A stretch of DNA of 64,000 nt from UBA1161 sp002311745 (GTDB lineage: Bacteria > Planctomycetota > Phycisphaerae > Tepidisphaerales > Tepidisphaeraceae), in NCBI GenBank assembly GCA_050018415.1, contig JBEKAB010000001.1:1-64000 (forward strand), in the 5' to 3' direction. The notes beneath the pieces were generated by a model, which saw only the letters and a list, made by a program, of their open reading frames with translations, did no database searches and was not told the origin of the DNA. This document shows positions 7,736 to 16,566 of the stretch, in pieces. The position numbers and the translations under genes are program-made. Position 1 is the first letter of the stretch; each line of letters opens with the position of its first letter.

Positions 7736-8833
7736 TCAGACTCCTTCCACGGGACGAAGAGCAGCGCGGTCGAGCTTGACCTGGGCCTCGGCGGCGATTT
7801 GTTCGAACGCGTCGATCTCGGCGGGGGTGAAGAGCAATCCGCCCAGCTTGTCGCTTTGGGCGGCGGCCATCGCCTCCGGCTGGCCGGGGAGCATGGCCTT
7901 TTCGTTGCCGTGGCCCAGGATGTCCGCGAGCACCGCCTTGACGTTCTGGGCCTGCGTGCGTTTCTGGGCGAAGTTGTCGCCGCTGATCGCCTCGGGGCGA
8001 ATGCATTGGAAGAAAAACGAGGGCGTGTATTTCTCATCGCCCGGACCGGTGTTCCACCGGCTTCGCAGCGTCGGCAGCGATCCGCCGATGTATGCGCCCA
8101 GCAGTTCGTCGATCAGGGACAGGCCGTACCCTTTATGCTGGCCAAACGGCAACAGGGCGACGATTTTCTTGGGGTCGGTGGTTTCGTTGCCGTCTTTGTC
8201 CACGCCGCAGCCGGGGGGAAGCATCTTGCCTTCGCGGAGGAATTGCTGGACGCGCCCCATGGCCACGACGCTGGTGGCCCAGTCGATGCAGACGGGGAAG
8301 CCCACGGCATCGGTGGTGGGAAAGGCCCAGGAATGGGGATTGGTGCCCAGGGTGGGGAATTTTCCGCCGAAGGGAACGACTTCCGCCAGAGCGGCCGTGC
8401 AGCAGGTGTAGGCGATGTATCCCTTGGAGGCGGCGTCGATGACGTAGCCGCCGCCCCAGAGGTAGTGGAACGCGTTGTCCACGGCGACGGCGCCGATGCC
8501 GAACTGGTCGGCCAGGCGCATGGCCTCGGCCATGGCGTCGAAAGCGACGGCCTGGCCGAGCTTTTTGTTGGCGTTCCATCGGGCGACGGCCTTGAACTTG
8601 GACGGCAGTTTGGTGATCGTCGCCCCGGGCACGCAGCCGCCGGCCTTGGAGCCGAAATGCTCGTCCAAGTGCAGCGCCTTGATGGCGTTGTGGGTTTTGA
8701 TCCCGTGACGTGCGGTCATGCGGCTGAAGCGTGCGGCGGCGGCGGATTCCTCCGCCGTGTAGCCGCGGTGCCGAAACGCCGCCGACACCAGATCGTCGTG
8801 CGCCTTCGCTGACATCACGTATTGCGTCGCCAT
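7736..8833 (-). CDS. Ldh_2-family malate/L-lactate-type dehydrogenase (YjmC-like)
   Basis: This 365-residue protein is of the malate/L-lactate/ureidoglycolate dehydrogenase (Ldh_2) family, which uses a fold unrelated to classical LDH. Visible hallmarks are ARHGIKTH near residues 41-48 with the family His, GTNPHSWAFPT in the NAD-binding region, and GQHKGYGLSL. The Bacillus hexuronate locus carries a homologue (yjmC) next to uxuB, so a sugar-acid oxidoreductase role in the same pathway is likely. The true substrate is unknown. It sits between the 2-hydroxyacid dehydrogenase gene (16 bases upstream) and uxuB (2 bases downstream), all on the minus strand, as one operon. Confidence 0.8.
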   Translation of the reverse strand: MATQYVMSAKAHDDLVSAAFRHRGYTAEESAAAARFSRMTARHGIKTHNAIKALHLDEHFGSKAGGCVPGATITKLPSKFKAVARWNANKKLGQAVAFDAMAEAMRLADQFGIGAVAVDNAFHYLWGGGYVIDAASKGYIAYTCCTAALAEVVPFGGKFPTLGTNPHSWAFPTTDAVGFPVCIDWATSVVAMGRVQQFLREGKMLPPGCGVDKDGNETTDPKKIVALLPFGQHKGYGLSLIDELLGAYIGGSLPTLRSRWNTGPGDEKYTPSFFFQCIRPEAISGDNFAQKRTQAQNVKAVLADILGHGNEKAMLPGQPEAMAAAQSDKLGGLLFTPAEIDAFEQIAAEAQVKLDRAALRPVEGV

Positions 8834-8849
8834 TTTAGTGTTACACCTC

Positions 8850-9821
8850 TTAAAACTTGTTTGCTTGGATGTAGTCCTTGTCGCCGTTGAGGAAATTGAC
8901 CAGGTTGTTGGCCGCCCGCAGGCCCTGGCGCTGCACGCTTTCGAAGGTGCGGCTGCCGACGTGCGGGGTGATGATCACGTTGTCCAAATCCTGAAAGACG
9001 TGCCCCGGCTTGGGCGGCTCGACCTCGAGCACATCGGCCCCGTAGCCGCAAAGTTGGCCGGATCGGCAGGCATCGGCCACGTCCTGCTCGACGACCAGGC
9101 CGCCGCGGGCCGTGTTGATCAACATCGCGCCTTTCTTCATCGTCGCCAGGCGGGCCTTGTTGATGTACCCGCGCGTCTCGGGCGAAAGATTCATGTGCAG
9201 GGTGACGATGTCGGCGGCCTTGAGCACCTCGTCGTTGCCGGCCATTTTCTTGACGTTGTGCTCGCGGGCGAAGGCATCATCCCAATACACGTCGTAGCCG
9301 ATGACGGGCATGCCAAAGGCGATGGCCCGCGTGGCGACTTCCTTGCCGATGCGGCCCAGGCCGAGGATGCCGATGGTCTTGCCCATCAGTTCCGTGCCGG
9401 TCTGGCGCTTCCATGCGCCGCTCTTGGTGCTCTTGAGATGCGGCCAGAACGACTTGGCGATGCAGATCATGAGGCCGAAGGCGTGCTCGGCGACGGTCGT
9501 GTGGTTCACGCCCGGGGTGTAGAGGACCGGGATTTTCTTCTGCGTCGCGTAGTTGACGTCGATGGAGTCCAGGCCGATGCCGTACTTGGCGATGACCTTG
9601 AGCCGTGGCAAGGCGGCGTCGATGACCTTGGCGGTGATCTGGTCGTCGCCATTGAGCAGTCCGTCAAACCCTCCGCCGGATTTGACCAGATCGAGCATCT
9701 GGTTCTCCGGCAGCGGCCCGCGCGCCGTGACGACCTCAAATCCCGACTTTTTCAGCACGTCATGGTGCGCGCCGGGTGTGTCCTGAAAACTGGTGGTGGT
9801 CAACAATATTCGCATTGCCAT
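8850..9821 (-). CDS. D-isomer-specific 2-hydroxyacid dehydrogenase (phosphoglycerate-dehydrogenase-like)
   Basis: This is a 323-residue NAD-dependent D-2-hydroxyacid dehydrogenase. The Rossmann motif GLGRIG is at 154-159. The catalytic trio is Arg239 in NTARGG, Glu268 in EVEPP and His287 in TPHVGS. Length fits the short type without an ACT domain, so a serine-pathway PGDH is less likely than reduction or oxidation of a sugar-derived 2-oxo acid. It is the first gene of a three-gene operon with the Ldh_2-type and uxuB genes. The start is taken as ATG 9821; ATG 9815 is an equal alternative. Confidence 0.85.
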   Translation of the reverse strand: MAMRILLTTTSFQDTPGAHHDVLKKSGFEVVTARGPLPENQMLDLVKSGGGFDGLLNGDDQITAKVIDAALPRLKVIAKYGIGLDSIDVNYATQKKIPVLYTPGVNHTTVAEHAFGLMICIAKSFWPHLKSTKSGAWKRQTGTELMGKTIGILGLGRIGKEVATRAIAFGMPVIGYDVYWDDAFAREHNVKKMAGNDEVLKAADIVTLHMNLSPETRGYINKARLATMKKGAMLINTARGGLVVEQDVADACRSGQLCGYGADVLEVEPPKPGHVFQDLDNVIITPHVGSRTFESVQRQGLRAANNLVNFLNGDKDYIQANKF

Positions 9822-9948
9822 GGCCTACTTCCCAGAAAGCCCACGGCCGCGCCATGGGCTTTTCAAAAAAACCTAAAGAACGTGGGCTATTGTCATTTTG
9901 TGACCCGAAATTGTAACGATACTTGGGCTCATCGAAAAAATGCCGCGA

Positions 9949-10251
9949 TCACGTGTTGCGTTGGGGTGTCGGCGGTTTTCGATTTTTGCTTGTTGTTTCG
10001 GCATTCTCTGGCGCGCATTTATGGCTCGAATTCACAGGATGGGTGCCGGGCAAAGCTGCTTTCGCATCACGATTCTGCGTTTTAGCCGTCATAGGGGAGT
10101 CGCAACGATTCCAATCAAGCTCAAATCCGAGTTTGACAACAAGCTTTTCGTTTCTAGATCCACGGAGCCGTCCTAGAAAGCCGCGCCCGATACAAACTGC
10201 TAGCGCCGCCGTACCGCCCATTAAATGCACTAACGATTTGAGAGTGCTCAT
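9949..10251 (-). CDS. Possible small membrane protein (uncertain)
   Basis: This is a possible 100-codon gene inside an otherwise gene-free 640-bp gap. An AAAGG ribosome-site-like stretch lies 7 bases before the ATG. Residues about 5-27 (SLVHLMGGTAALAVCIGRGF) could span the membrane. The C-terminal half is hydrophilic and Asn/Lys/Pro-rich with no family resemblance. Composition is lower in GC than in the neighbours. It may be a real small gene, a decayed one or chance. The surrounding gap separates the KDG-kinase gene from the 2-hydroxyacid dehydrogenase operon and probably carries that operon's promoter. Confidence 0.3.
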   Translation of the reverse strand: MSTLKSLVHLMGGTAALAVCIGRGFLGRLRGSRNEKLVVKLGFELDWNRCDSPMTAKTQNRDAKAALPGTHPVNSSHKCAPENAETTSKNRKPPTPQRNT

Positions 10252-10465
10252 GGTCGGACCTTTCACCGGCTTTGCGATCGCTTCAACCGCTATCATATGA
10301 TGTGGCTCGTGCCGGCAATCCACTTCGTAGATGTCGCTTCCTCGCCACATCAAGTCGCATCATAATTCGATAACCATGCTGGCAACCCGGAAGCGTTGGG
10401 TCGTCGTCGCCCTGTAGGTGAAGCGCCGTTGTGGTTAAACCTGCTGGCTTCATAGGATAATACTC

Positions 10466-11548
10466 TCAGCGCTTGATCCGCGCGCTGCCGCCTTTGAAGA
10501 CGTGCATGAGCTCGTCCAGATCGATCTGGCTGGTGTCGCCGCGCGTGGTTTGCAGCAGTGCGCCGTGGCAGGCGCCCAGGTCGACGCATTCCTGCGGGGT
10601 TTTGCCGGTGAGAAAACCGTAGGCGAAACCGCTGGAGAATCCGTCGCCGCCGCCGACGCGGTCCTCGATCTCCAGGTTGTTGAAATGGCGGCTCTCGTAG
10701 AACTTGCCGTCGACGTAGAGGATGGCGGACCAGTTGTTGATCAGGCCGCTCTTGACCTCGCGCAGCGTCGTGCCGACGACTTTCACGTTTGGATAGGTCT
10801 TCACAACCTTTTCAACCATCTTTTTGTAAGCCGAGGTGTCCAGGGCGGAGAGGTTCTCGTCCACGCCCTCGACCTCGAAGCCCAGGACCTTCTGGAAGTC
10901 CTCCTCGTTACCGATGATGCAGTCGATGTAGGGGGCGATTTCCTTGGTGACCTGCTGGGCCCTTTGGCTTGTCCAGAGCTTGGAACGGAAGTTAAGATCG
11001 TAGCTGACGATGGTGCCGGCTTCCTTGGCGGCCAGGATGCCCTCCTTGCAGACGGCGGCGGTGCCGTCGGAGAGCGAAGTGAAAATGCCGCCGGTGTGCA
11101 GCCATCGGGACCCCTGCTCCTTGAAGAGCTTCTTGAAGTCGATGACACCGGGCTTGAGGTTCATGGCGGCCGAGTGGCCGCGGTCGTACATGGTGACGCT
11201 GCCGCGGACGGAGGTGCCGACCTCGGTGAAATTCAATCCGACGCGGTCGGCGCGGCCGACGCCGTCGTACTTGACCATGGCGACGTGGCTGATGTCCATG
11301 CCGACGGAGCGGGCGTGATTCAGCACCAGCCGGCCGACGGGGTTGTCGACCAACCGGCTGGCGAAGCCCGTGCGCAGACCCAGCCGGGCCAGGGCGTAGG
11401 CGACGTTGTACTCGCCGCCGCCGACCCACACTTCCAGAACCGGCGTGAACTCGATCCGCCCGTGCCCCGGTGGGGACAGGCGAATCATGCTCTCGCCCAA
11501 ACTCACCAGATCAAATTTACAGTCCTTGGCATTGCGAATGTTTAACAT
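10466..11548 (-). CDS. kdgK: PfkB-family sugar kinase, probable 2-keto-3-deoxygluconate kinase
   Basis: This is a 360-residue ribokinase-fold kinase. The N-terminal sugar-binding WVGGGEYNVA is at 42-50, the internal SYDLNFR at 182-188, and the catalytic DRVGGGDGF motif at 297-304 with base Asp302. The DRVGGGD form of the anion-hole motif is characteristic of KDG kinases, which phosphorylate 2-dehydro-3-deoxy-D-gluconate to KDPG at the end of hexuronate catabolism. It lies 24 bases downstream of the UxaE-type epimerase gene on the same strand. No KDPG aldolase is present in the window. Confidence 0.75.
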   Translation of the reverse strand: MLNIRNAKDCKFDLVSLGESMIRLSPPGHGRIEFTPVLEVWVGGGEYNVAYALARLGLRTGFASRLVDNPVGRLVLNHARSVGMDISHVAMVKYDGVGRADRVGLNFTEVGTSVRGSVTMYDRGHSAAMNLKPGVIDFKKLFKEQGSRWLHTGGIFTSLSDGTAAVCKEGILAAKEAGTIVSYDLNFRSKLWTSQRAQQVTKEIAPYIDCIIGNEEDFQKVLGFEVEGVDENLSALDTSAYKKMVEKVVKTYPNVKVVGTTLREVKSGLINNWSAILYVDGKFYESRHFNNLEIEDRVGGGDGFSSGFAYGFLTGKTPQECVDLGACHGALLQTTRGDTSQIDLDELMHVFKGGSARIKR

Positions 11549-11572
11549 GACGAAAAAATCCTCTCTTGATGT

Positions 11573-12850
11573 TTACAGCCCTGCTTTCAGGGCGTCCAAA
11601 TGTTTGCCGAAATGTTCGTCCAGGATCTGCGTGTACAGGGCCTGGTTTTCCTTGACGCATTGTTTGACTTGCGGGCCGAGCTTGGGATCGCACAGGACCG
11701 AGCCGAAAGTCGTGTGCACGATCTGCCGGCCGGGATCGCTCAGCCCCTTGCCCTTGGGCACGTCTTTCCACAGGCCCAGGTAGGCCTTCTCCATGGCCTT
11801 GGGATCGGAGTTGGCCTCGGCCGGCGGAGCGGACTGGAGCGTCGCGGAGACGTGATAGGTGGCGCGATCGGTCTCGTAGCGGCTGCGCGACAGCGTGACC
11901 ACGTCGCGGAAGAGCCTGGCATCCACCTGGGCCACGACGCGCAGGGCTTCGAGGTAGCTGGTGCCGGCGGTTTTGACGTGGAACAGGCCCTTGGTGGTGC
12001 GGGCCAGCGCGGGATAGATCGACAGCTTGTCCGAACCGCTGTGCAGGGAGAGCTTGTAGGGACCAAGCTGCTTGGCGATGGCGGCGTGGTCGGCCAGGGA
12101 TTTTTCCAGCTTGGCGACGCTGCCCTTGTAATCGACCCCCTTTTCAAATTCGCCGATGAACCGCGGGGCGAGGCTGACCAATTTCATACCCGAGCGCACG
12201 CACTGGTCGGCGATGATGTAATGTTCGGCCAGGGTCGTGGGACGGGGGGTTTCGTCCACGCTCAATTCGATTTCAAAATCGCGGCCCAGTTTCTTGTGGA
12301 CCTGCTCAATGTGCTTGGCCAGGGCCGTGGCCATGTTGATGGCGCGGCCGTATTTCACGGCGGCGCGGCGACACACCGGCGGCGAAAAATCGATCGTCGT
12401 GCCGTTGGCCAGCTTGATCTTCTTCATCTCGTACTGGCTGAGCCAACTCACCTGCCCCGCTATGGCTTTGAATTTCTCGGCGAGCTGATCGGAGTTGTAA
12501 TCATCGGCCTGCGCATCCACGTCGCCGGAGGGGTCGATGGTGAAAAAGACGAAACCGGCGTCGGCGGTGCGATCGACGTCCGCGGGTGTCTTGAGGTGAT
12601 CGGCATCAGCGCCTTGGATTCCGGCATAGCCGGCCTGCTGCGCGCCGGCCAGGGCGTCGGCCATGACCTGCTGCGGCGTGCGGTTGGTCCGGCCCATCTC
12701 GCGGATGGATTGCTGGGCGAACATCGGCAGGATGCCCGAACCGCAGCGCTTCAGCGCCGCGGCGTGCCCGGGCGTCGCCAGACCTAAACGGTCGCCAAAT
12801 CCAAAGCTTGCTTTGAGGCCAAGTGTCGTCGGTTTTGAACTGCCACTCAT
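11573..12850 (-). CDS. uxaE: UxaE-family tagaturonate/fructuronate epimerase
   Basis: This 425-residue protein resembles the UxaE family. That family was described in Thermotoga as the metal-dependent C4 epimerase converting D-tagaturonate to D-fructuronate. The N-terminal SFGFGDRLGLATPGH region and the internal SLHSGSDKLSIYP segment are family-like, the latter a likely metal/substrate site. The start is ATG 12850 with AAGGA 9 bases upstream. A longer in-frame reading to 13096 would enter purN. It heads a pair with the KDG-type kinase. Together with uxuB this feeds galacturonate-derived tagaturonate into the mannonate/KDG branch. UxaC, UxuA and KdgA are absent here. Confidence 0.75.
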   Translation of the reverse strand: MSGSSKPTTLGLKASFGFGDRLGLATPGHAAALKRCGSGILPMFAQQSIREMGRTNRTPQQVMADALAGAQQAGYAGIQGADADHLKTPADVDRTADAGFVFFTIDPSGDVDAQADDYNSDQLAEKFKAIAGQVSWLSQYEMKKIKLANGTTIDFSPPVCRRAAVKYGRAINMATALAKHIEQVHKKLGRDFEIELSVDETPRPTTLAEHYIIADQCVRSGMKLVSLAPRFIGEFEKGVDYKGSVAKLEKSLADHAAIAKQLGPYKLSLHSGSDKLSIYPALARTTKGLFHVKTAGTSYLEALRVVAQVDARLFRDVVTLSRSRYETDRATYHVSATLQSAPPAEANSDPKAMEKAYLGLWKDVPKGKGLSDPGRQIVHTTFGSVLCDPKLGPQVKQCVKENQALYTQILDEHFGKHLDALKAGL

Positions 12851-12971
12851 TACGTTGGTTCCTTGGGGGGTGTCGGGCAAGGCAAAAAGCGTACGAACTC
12901 GGATGCGGCCGTCAAGATGCAGGCGGAGAAATCCACGTAAGTCTACGTGATTTAATCGATTGCAAACAGGA

Positions 12972-13595
12972 TCAGACGATGCGAACGCGGCGGCCCTCAA
13001 TGCACAGGCGCCCGGCCTGGTAAAGCCGAATCGCTTCAGGGTAGGCGATTTTTTCTTCTTCGAAAACGCGATGGGCCAACGTTTGCGGCGTGTCATCCTG
13101 CAGCACGGGGCAGGCGCGCTGGAGGATGATGGGGCCGTGATCGAATTGCTCGTCTACGAAGTGCACCGTGCAGCCGCTGACCTTGCAGCCGTGATCGAGC
13201 ACCGCTTGATGCACCTTCAGACCGTACATACCGGGACCGCCGAAGCTGGGCAAGAGGGCCGGATGAATATTCATGATGCGGCCTTGCCACTGCGGCGGAA
13301 TCTCCAGCAGCGATAGCCAGCCGCCCAGGCAGATGAGATCCGCCCCGGCTTCCTGGCAGAGGCGAAAGACCTTGACACTGAAATCGCGGGCGCCGGCGAA
13401 TTTTTTCCGCTCGACCAGTTCGTAGCGCAAACCGGCCGCGAGCGCGCGGTCGATGCCGGCGATGCCGCCGCGGGATGCGATCACCAGCACGACCCGGGCA
13501 TCCAGGGTTTTGCGCCCGATGCAGTCGATCAGGTTCTGCAGAGTCGTTCCCCCGCCGCTGATCAGGACCGCGAGTTGGAGAGGACGCGGTGGCAT
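12972..13595 (-). CDS. purN: Phosphoribosylglycinamide formyltransferase
   Basis: This is a 207-residue GART of purine synthesis. It transfers formyl from 10-formyl-THF to GAR. The N-terminal phosphate loop ISGGGTTLQ is near 12-20. The catalytic triad is Asn109 and His111 in MNIHPALLPSF, and Asp152 in FDHGPI. Length is normal. The 5' end lies only 8 bases after the left arm of the long ileS hairpin (13604-13689), and no clear ribosome site is visible. It stands apart from other pur genes, downstream of ileS on the same strand. Confidence 0.92.
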   Translation of the reverse strand: MPPRPLQLAVLISGGGTTLQNLIDCIGRKTLDARVVLVIASRGGIAGIDRALAAGLRYELVERKKFAGARDFSVKVFRLCQEAGADLICLGGWLSLLEIPPQWQGRIMNIHPALLPSFGGPGMYGLKVHQAVLDHGCKVSGCTVHFVDEQFDHGPIILQRACPVLQDDTPQTLAHRVFEEEKIAYPEAIRLYQAGRLCIEGRRVRIV

Positions 13596-13603
13596 GTGGG
13601 TTC

Positions 13604-13689
13604 GAATGACGAAATTCGAATGACGAATGACGAATGAAAAGCGCCGCCATGTTTTTCATTCGTCATTCGTCATTCGAATTTCGTCATTC
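13604..13689 (-). terminator. Perfect 37-bp inverted repeat between ileS and purN
   Basis: The left arm 13604-13640 and right arm 13653-13689 are perfect reverse complements over 37 bases, with a 12-base loop. The arms are made of GAATGAC heptamers. The ileS stop codon (13684-13686) lies inside the right arm. The purN start codon is 8 bases beyond the left arm. In RNA the stem ends with AAAA/UUUU next to the loop and there is no trailing U-run. It may act as a terminator, an RNA-stability element or a mobile repeat such as a MITE/REP-like unit. Confidence 0.6.
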
Positions 13690-16566
13690 CGTCTTCCGGT
13701 TACTCTGAGCCGCTTTCACGGCTTGGGCATCACGCAACGACAAATCCGGATACTGCGGATCATCGCCGACATCCGGCCGGCGCTTCCAACTCCGCGCACA
13801 GGCCTTGTACGTCTGGCGGCGATCGACCACCTGAACCCGCGCGCCCGGACCCTGCGGCGGCGTCTCGGCAAAACTGTGATGCCCGGCGCCGACCATGTCT
13901 TCCAGGTCCGGCCCGTACGCGTGCAGCCGGCGGCGAAGGGCATCGTCACTGATTTCGTACACCAATTCCGCATCCAGGGCCTTGTTCAGCCCGGATGATT
14001 TTTTCAGGGCATCCAGTTGCGCTAGCGCTTGATCGCGCAGGTCCATCAATAGCGACCATTCGTGCTGCTGGTCGGGCGACGGATCGGGGCCGGCGGGCTG
14101 CGGCAATGACATCAGGTGCACGCTGGGGACGGCGGCGTCTTCGCCGGATTTGTGCGGGATGTGCTCCCAGGCTTCATCGGCGGTGAAGACGATGATCGGC
14201 GCCAGCAAGCGCGTCAGGGCCGAGGCCATGCGATACATCACCGTCTGGCAACGCCGGCGGGAAGGTGAAGCGGGCTGCTCGCAATAAAGGCGGTCCTTCA
14301 TGGCGTTGCCGTAAACCGCGCTGATCTGCACGGCGCAGAAATCGTGCAGCAATCTGAACGCCCGGTGAAGCTGATACGTGTCGTACGCGGCCGTCACATC
14401 GATGATGAGCTGATCGAGCTGGGCCCAGGCCCAGCCGTCCAGACTGTTGGGCGGGATGGGCCGGCTGTCGGCGTGCGGATCGAAGTCGTACAGGTTGCTC
14501 AGCAGGTACCGCAGAGTGTTGCGGATCTTGCGATATTTATCGCCGAATTCCTTGATGGCCTGCGGACTGGCGGGGATGTCGTTTTGATAATCCACGCTGC
14601 AGCACCACAGGCGCAGCACATCCGCCCCGTGACGGTTCACCTCCTGCGTGGCCGTCACGTATTCCTTGTCCGATTTGCTGACCTTGGTGCCATCCGGCTT
14701 GACGACAAAACCGTGCGTCAGCACCTGCTTGAACGGCGGCTGGCCCGTCGCGCCCAGACCGAGCAATAGCGAAAGTTGAAACCAGCCGCGATGCTGGTCG
14801 GAGCCTTCTAGATACAGATCGGCCGGGAAGTGCAGATACGAGCGGTCGTTTAGCACCGCCCGCCAACTGCTGCCGCTTTCAAACCAGACGTCGAAGATGT
14901 CCTTTTCTTTTCGCAGCTTGTCCTTGGGGAAATTGGGTCCTGGATCGCAATCACCGAGCAATTGCGCCGGCGAATCGGTGAACCAGGCGTCCGATCCTTT
15001 TTCGGCAAAGCGCTTGGCGACGGCGCGGGCGGACTGCGGGGTCAGAAGCGCTTCGCCTTTTTCGTTGTAAAACACCGGAATGGGCAAACCCCAGGCCCGC
15101 TGGCGCGAAATGCACCAATCCGGGCGCGATTCGAGCATGCCGGTGATGCGCGCTTGGCCCCAATTTGGGACAAACTCGATCTGATGGATCACCGCATCCA
15201 ACGCCCGCTGGCGCAGGGAGCGCGGCGAATCGCCTTTAACCGCAAACGGCTTGTCGATGGCGATGAACCACTGCTCGGTGGCGCGGAAGATCGTCTTGGT
15301 CTTGCTGCGCCAATCATGCGGGTAGCTATGCGTGATTTTCTGCTGATGGAATAGTAGTCGCTTGTCGGCAAGATGCTGGACGATGATCGGATTGGCTTCC
15401 CAAACTGTTTTGCCCTTGATCCAGTCCGGCACCGTGTCGTCGAATCGGCCGTTGGCCAGAACGGGGCAATAAATGTCCAATCCATTGGCGACACCTGTCA
15501 CATAGTCTTCTTCACCATGACCCGGCGCGGTGTGAACCAAGCCGGTACCGGTGTCGAGACTTACGTACGCTGCTGAGACGACTTTGGCCGCTCTTGCTGC
15601 AAACGGATAGCGATAGGTCAAGCCCACCAAGTCTCGACCTTTGCAGTATCCATAGAAAGGCGCGTTTGGTGGACGACCCCATTCAAGCGGAAGCACCTCT
15701 TTTGAAAGGTCTCTAGCGATCAATGCCGGAACCGTTCGGCCTCCGGCCGGTACGCCATACAGGCCGTATTCGAATTCCTCGTTGACGGCCACCGCCAAAT
15801 TGGCCGGAAGGGTCCAAGGGGTGGTCGTCCAGATCATCAAGTGAACCGGAACGTCCGCGGGCGGCTGGAGTGAAGCCGGGAGCTTCGAGCGGTCTTCGAG
15901 CTCAAACAGCACGAAGATGCTGTCGTCTTCCACGTCCTGGTATTCCAATTCCGCATCGGCCAGGGCGGTTTGGTTGGCCACGGACCAGTGCACGGGCTTG
16001 AGTTGCTTGTAGACCAGGCCAGCTTCGACGAATCGCGCAAAAATCTCCAGCGTCTGCGCTTCGTAGGCCGGACTCATCGTCAGATACGGATTGTTCCACT
16101 CGCCCAGGATGCCCAGGCGCTGGAACTGCTCGCTTTGGATCTTGACGTATTTCTGGGCGTATTCGTGGCAGAGGCGGCGGATGTCCAGGACGCTCATCTG
16201 GCGCAGCTTGGGACCGAGGTCCTGCTGGATTTTGTGCTCGATGGGCAGGCCGTGACAGTCCCAGCCGGGAACGTACGGCGTTTGATACCCCTGCATCGAG
16301 CGGAAACGCAGGACCACGTCCTTGAGGGTCTTGTTGATCAGGTGACCGATGTGGATGTCGCCGTTGGCGAACGGCGGGCCGTCGTGCAGGACCCATTTTT
16401 GGCCGGCGGCGCGGTGGGTGATCAGCTTTTCGTAGAGCCGGCCCTCTTTCCAGCGAGAGAGGCGCGGCGGCTCGTTGGCGGTGAGCTTGGCCTCCATGGG
16501 AAAAGGCGTCTGCGGGAGATTCAGCGTGGACTTGTAATTTTTCTTGTCCACTTGCGCTTGCGTCAT
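13684..16566 (-). CDS. ileS: Isoleucyl-tRNA synthetase
   Basis: This is a 960-residue class I aminoacyl-tRNA synthetase that charges tRNA-Ile. The signature HIGH is at 72-75 and KVSKS at 628-632. The editing (CP1) domain with the TTTPWTLP strand lies at about 246-254. The C-terminal part after about 900 is short and lacks a clear zinc-finger cysteine set. The start is ATG 16566, whose ATG overlaps the TGA of the upstream MATE gene (ATGA), so expression is coupled. A longer reading to 17277 is only the shadow of the MATE gene. The stop lies within the long inverted repeat. Confidence 0.95.
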   Translation of the reverse strand: MTQAQVDKKNYKSTLNLPQTPFPMEAKLTANEPPRLSRWKEGRLYEKLITHRAAGQKWVLHDGPPFANGDIHIGHLINKTLKDVVLRFRSMQGYQTPYVPGWDCHGLPIEHKIQQDLGPKLRQMSVLDIRRLCHEYAQKYVKIQSEQFQRLGILGEWNNPYLTMSPAYEAQTLEIFARFVEAGLVYKQLKPVHWSVANQTALADAELEYQDVEDDSIFVLFELEDRSKLPASLQPPADVPVHLMIWTTTPWTLPANLAVAVNEEFEYGLYGVPAGGRTVPALIARDLSKEVLPLEWGRPPNAPFYGYCKGRDLVGLTYRYPFAARAAKVVSAAYVSLDTGTGLVHTAPGHGEEDYVTGVANGLDIYCPVLANGRFDDTVPDWIKGKTVWEANPIIVQHLADKRLLFHQQKITHSYPHDWRSKTKTIFRATEQWFIAIDKPFAVKGDSPRSLRQRALDAVIHQIEFVPNWGQARITGMLESRPDWCISRQRAWGLPIPVFYNEKGEALLTPQSARAVAKRFAEKGSDAWFTDSPAQLLGDCDPGPNFPKDKLRKEKDIFDVWFESGSSWRAVLNDRSYLHFPADLYLEGSDQHRGWFQLSLLLGLGATGQPPFKQVLTHGFVVKPDGTKVSKSDKEYVTATQEVNRHGADVLRLWCCSVDYQNDIPASPQAIKEFGDKYRKIRNTLRYLLSNLYDFDPHADSRPIPPNSLDGWAWAQLDQLIIDVTAAYDTYQLHRAFRLLHDFCAVQISAVYGNAMKDRLYCEQPASPSRRRCQTVMYRMASALTRLLAPIIVFTADEAWEHIPHKSGEDAAVPSVHLMSLPQPAGPDPSPDQQHEWSLLMDLRDQALAQLDALKKSSGLNKALDAELVYEISDDALRRRLHAYGPDLEDMVGAGHHSFAETPPQGPGARVQVVDRRQTYKACARSWKRRPDVGDDPQYPDLSLRDAQAVKAAQSNRKTE

